A stretch of 64,000 nt of DNA, taken from positions 1 through 64,000 of the forward strand of contig JBKBIP010000004.1 in the NCBI GenBank assembly GCA_046297495.1, given 5' to 3'. Shown here one piece after another: positions 61,966 to 64,000 of the stretch. The DNA is from JBKBIP01 sp046297495. GTDB taxonomy: Bacteria > Planctomycetota > Planctomycetia > Gemmatales > Gemmataceae. The notes beneath the pieces are model-generated. The model did no database searches and had not been told where the DNA came from. It saw only the letters and a list, made by a program, of their open reading frames with translations. The stretch's first letter is position 1. Every line of letters starts with the position of its first letter. A program made the position numbers and the translations under genes.

Positions 61966-62847
61966 CTACGCGGCGACGGGATGCGGCTTGCGTTGTTCGA
62001 TCCCTTGCCAAAGGGTGCGTGCCAATTCGACGTTCAGCGGGTGCCCCGAACGGTAGGCCACCACATGTCCCCGCAAGTCCTGACCAAACAAGGACAGATC
62101 ACCGACGATGTCCAAGACTTTGTGCCGCGCGGGTTCATCCGCGTAACGCAAGACGTTGTCGATGGGACCGTGGGGACCAAAGACGAGCAAATCGGACGTG
62201 GTCGCGTGTGCGCCAATCCCTTGCTGGCGCAAGGCGAGGGCCTCTTCGCGCAACAAAAAGGTCCGGCAGCAGGCCAGATGCTCCGTGAACTGGGCGGGAG
62301 TGATGACTTGGGTATAGCGTTGCGGCGCGATGGGGGCCTGCCAACCATAATCCAGGATGTAGGTAATCCGCAGCTGGTCCAGCTGGTTGGGATGGAACGC
62401 GATGGTCGCGCCGGGACGCCGCAGAATCACCGGCTGGTCCACCGTCCAAATCGCCCGCCGCGCCGACTGAGCCACGATTCCGGCCTGGAGCAATTTTTCC
62501 GTGAATTCCAGAGCGGAGCCGTCCAAGCTGGGGGGTTCGGGGGCGTCCAGCTCGACGCGGCAATTATCGATCCGCAAGCCGGCCAACGCAGCCAAGACGT
62601 GCTCCACCATCTCAATCTGGGCAGGCGGCTGCCCCAAGGTGGTCCGGCGCTGCGTCCCGCTGACTTGATCGACGCGCGCCGCGATGCGCGGCTGTCCCGG
62701 TAAGTCCGTCCGCGTGAATTCGATGCCGCTATGGGGCGGAGCCGGTTGGAAACAAAGTCGCGTCGGGACGCCAGACAAATAGCCCACGCCAGTCACCACG
62801 GCTGGCTGGGCCAGAGTCTGCTGGTAACGATAGCCGAGCTTACGCAC
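61966..62847 (-). CDS. lpxC: UDP-3-O-acyl-N-acetylglucosamine deacetylase
   Basis: A zinc deacetylase, the committed step of lipid A synthesis. IEMVEHVLAALAGLRIDNC (zinc His, about 78-96), PSLDGSALEF, a long middle insert and ARHKVLDIVGDLSLFG (zinc His and Asp, about 242-257) with HVVAYRSGHPLNVEL are diagnostic. I chose GTG 62847 (293 residues) because AAGGAAGG sits eight bases before it and the conserved RKLGYRYQQTL start follows; ATG 62883 is the alternative. It lies between ompH and a Gfo/Idh gene, forming an envelope cluster. Confidence 0.93.
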   Translation of the reverse strand: MRKLGYRYQQTLAQPAVVTGVGYLSGVPTRLCFQPAPPHSGIEFTRTDLPGQPRIAARVDQVSGTQRRTTLGQPPAQIEMVEHVLAALAGLRIDNCRVELDAPEPPSLDGSALEFTEKLLQAGIVAQSARRAIWTVDQPVILRRPGATIAFHPNQLDQLRITYILDYGWQAPIAPQRYTQVITPAQFTEHLACCRTFLLREEALALRQQGIGAHATTSDLLVFGPHGPIDNVLRYADEPARHKVLDIVGDLSLFGQDLRGHVVAYRSGHPLNVELARTLWQGIEQRKPHPVAA

Positions 62848-62964
62848 GATGATCACCTTCCTTGGTCCAAGGACGAGAGACATGAGTAGGACGGGGCCGG
62901 GGCGCTTCCTTGCCCCCCTCTCCGCCCAAGGATTCCCCCTCATTTCCCGATGTGGTTTTGCTGG

Positions 62965-63013
62965 GATTCATCGCCTCACGCACGCGATCGCTTCACACGA
63001 AACGATGAATCCG
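62965..63013. repeat. Dispersed palindrome, GATTC-TCGTTTCGCG family
   Basis: GATTCATCGCCTCACGCACG on the left and ACACGAAACGATGAATCC on the right, inverted relative to one another. It aligns over its full length with the copy at 31638. Located in the ompH-lpxC spacer. Confidence 0.65.
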
Positions 63014-63050
63014 CCATGCCTATCGAGAAGATATTTCCGAGCGTTCCCGG

Positions 63051-63779
63051 TTAGCGGGGGGAACCCGGAGGCGTTCCGCCACTGGCTCCCACCGGCGCGT
63101 TGACCGGATAGCGTTGATTCAGCATGTCCACGATGGCCTTGCTGATGTCCATGCCCGGCGTCATGTAGATGGGGAAGCAGCCTTGCTGAGAGAGCTTGGC
63201 TTGCACGGTCGCGGGGTTGTACGGATCATCCGGGTTGGTCGGGTCCATGTAGAACAAGACCAGCTCAATGTCGTTCCGAGTGGCGAAAACGCGCACGGCT
63301 TCCTCGATTTCCTGATACAACTGCTTCATCAGGACCCCCTGTTGCGCCATGAATTTCTTGCGGGCGTCCTCGTCCGCTTCTTGGAGCTGGAGCTGCAGCT
63401 TGCGCATGTCACGCTCGTACTGTTCGCGGTAGGACGGTTCGAGCTGGGGGTTCTGCAAGGCCGTGCGCAGCTTGATCATTTGCGTGCGGAGCGGCTCGAT
63501 GACTTTCTTTTCATATTCCTCCATCTCGACGCGGATGCGATCTTGGATGACTTCGGCCTTTTTGTAGCCGCGACCAATGGTGTAGCGATTCACCAAGGCG
63601 ATGCGCGTCCGCAACGTCGGGGCATTTCCCGCTGGCGCCGCATGCGCCACCGGCCGGATGGGCTGTTGCGGACCAGAAGGAACCTGTTGGGGAGGATACT
63701 GCGCCCACACCATGGCTCCAACACTCACGGATAAGCCTAGACTGGCCAATCCGATGAAAGCAATTACCTTCCTCTTCAC
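63051..63779 (-). CDS. OmpH/Skp-family periplasmic chaperone
   Basis: A 242-residue exported protein. A GTG start at 63779 follows AGGAGAG. The signal peptide is about 1-26 (VIAFIGLASLGLSVSVGAMV). A proline-rich stretch (27-50) precedes the OmpH domain: RIALVNRYTIGRGYKKAEVI, a long charged coiled coil (about 80-145; EEYEKKVIEPLRTQMIKLR), then VRVFATRNDIELVLFY and GMDISKAIVDMLNQRY. Skp-like proteins carry outer-membrane proteins through the periplasm. Its place beside lpxC mirrors the skp-lpx linkage of other Gram-negatives. A Pro/Gly tail of about 15 residues ends it. Confidence 0.9.
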   Translation of the reverse strand: MKRKVIAFIGLASLGLSVSVGAMVWAQYPPQQVPSGPQQPIRPVAHAAPAGNAPTLRTRIALVNRYTIGRGYKKAEVIQDRIRVEMEEYEKKVIEPLRTQMIKLRTALQNPQLEPSYREQYERDMRKLQLQLQEADEDARKKFMAQQGVLMKQLYQEIEEAVRVFATRNDIELVLFYMDPTNPDDPYNPATVQAKLSQQGCFPIYMTPGMDISKAIVDMLNQRYPVNAPVGASGGTPPGSPR

Positions 63780-63967
63780 GGTTCGTCTCTCCTCATGTAA
63801 ACCTGCCGCGCTTCAGGCCCCGGTTCCGTAATGCGGGGCGCTCTCAGGGTGGAGGGCGTAGCAGCCCCATCCGTTTTTCCCTATTGCCAGGGAGAGGTGG
63901 GTTGTACCCCTATCCTCGCGACAGGTCAAGACGAACCCCCACAACCATCCAACGGAGAGGTCGGTGG

Positions 63968-64000
63968 ATGATGCTTCCTCGTTTCGCACGGCTGCTCACC
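63968..64000 (+). CDS. Possible start of a gene running off the right edge
   Basis: ATG 63968 (or 63971) follows GGAGAGG at 63954-63960 and opens MMLPRFARLLT to the window end. Only 11 codons are visible. The same bases contain TTCCTCGTTTCGCACG, which resembles the arm of the dispersed palindrome family, so this could equally be non-coding. Confidence 0.3.
   Translation, partial: MMLPRFARLLT

Noticed and set aside
61423..62703. Plus-strand open frame of 426 codons
   Set aside because: Overlaps both lpxC and the Gfo/Idh gene in antisense and shows no domain.
1..64000. CRISPR arrays, rRNA and tRNA genes, prophage or transposase genes
   Set aside because: No regularly spaced repeats, rRNA-like stretches, clear tRNA cloverleafs or transposase motifs were recognised by eye; a tRNAscan/Infernal run would be needed to exclude small RNAs.

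Overview
The window looks like a chromosomal segment of a planctomycete, most likely of the Gemmataceae group. The evidence is the gene content: several secreted DUF1549/DUF1553 cytochrome-like proteins paired with Tat-exported DUF1501 proteins, a DUF1570 peptidase-like protein, a DUF3467 protein, a WD40 protein with the helical tail typical of the phylum, a SpoIVB-type S55 domain protein outside any sporulation context, and lpxC/ompH genes that imply a lipid A outer membrane. The DNA is GC-rich, with many antisense shadow frames. I recognised no rRNA, tRNA or CRISPR array.

Layout. 0-25 kb holds two DUF1549/1553-DUF1501 loci on the minus strand (0.2-4.1 kb and 17.8-24.3 kb). Between them are a PP2C phosphatase, an HNH protein, two secreted beta-propeller proteins, an S55 protein, an ArsR regulator with purE-purK, and a large membrane/TPR protein. 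24.5-31.6 kb holds a small toxin-antitoxin-like pair, cytidine deaminase, an MDR dehydrogenase, three Uma2-family genes built on a 721-bp tandem duplication, uracil-DNA glycosylase and a WD40 protein. 31.8-36.8 kb is a minus-strand 2-oxoacid dehydrogenase operon (E1alpha, E1beta, E2) followed by an HpcH-type aldolase. A 456-bp AT-rich inverted-repeat element carrying a broken four-helix-bundle gene sits exactly between the E1alpha stop and the E1beta start. 37-43 kb has two secreted alpha/beta hydrolases, DUF3467, DUF1570 and queC.

44-58.3 kb is a minus-strand fatty-acid beta-oxidation cluster: acyl-CoA ligase, thiolase, FadB-like hydratase/dehydrogenase, then an 8.66-kb gene for a 2885-residue protein. 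That protein joins an ETF:quinone oxidoreductase, a degenerate acyl-CoA dehydrogenase domain, a canonical acyl-CoA dehydrogenase, EtfB and EtfA in one chain. It would hold the whole electron path from acyl-CoA to the quinone pool in one polypeptide and is the most striking object here. 58.8-64 kb holds rpsU, a zinc-ribbon membrane protein, and a Gfo/Idh-lpxC-ompH envelope cluster.

Intergenic regions carry several families of imperfect palindromes. One family (GATTC-TCGTTTCGCG type) is seen at least four times; others act as probable bidirectional terminators between convergent genes.
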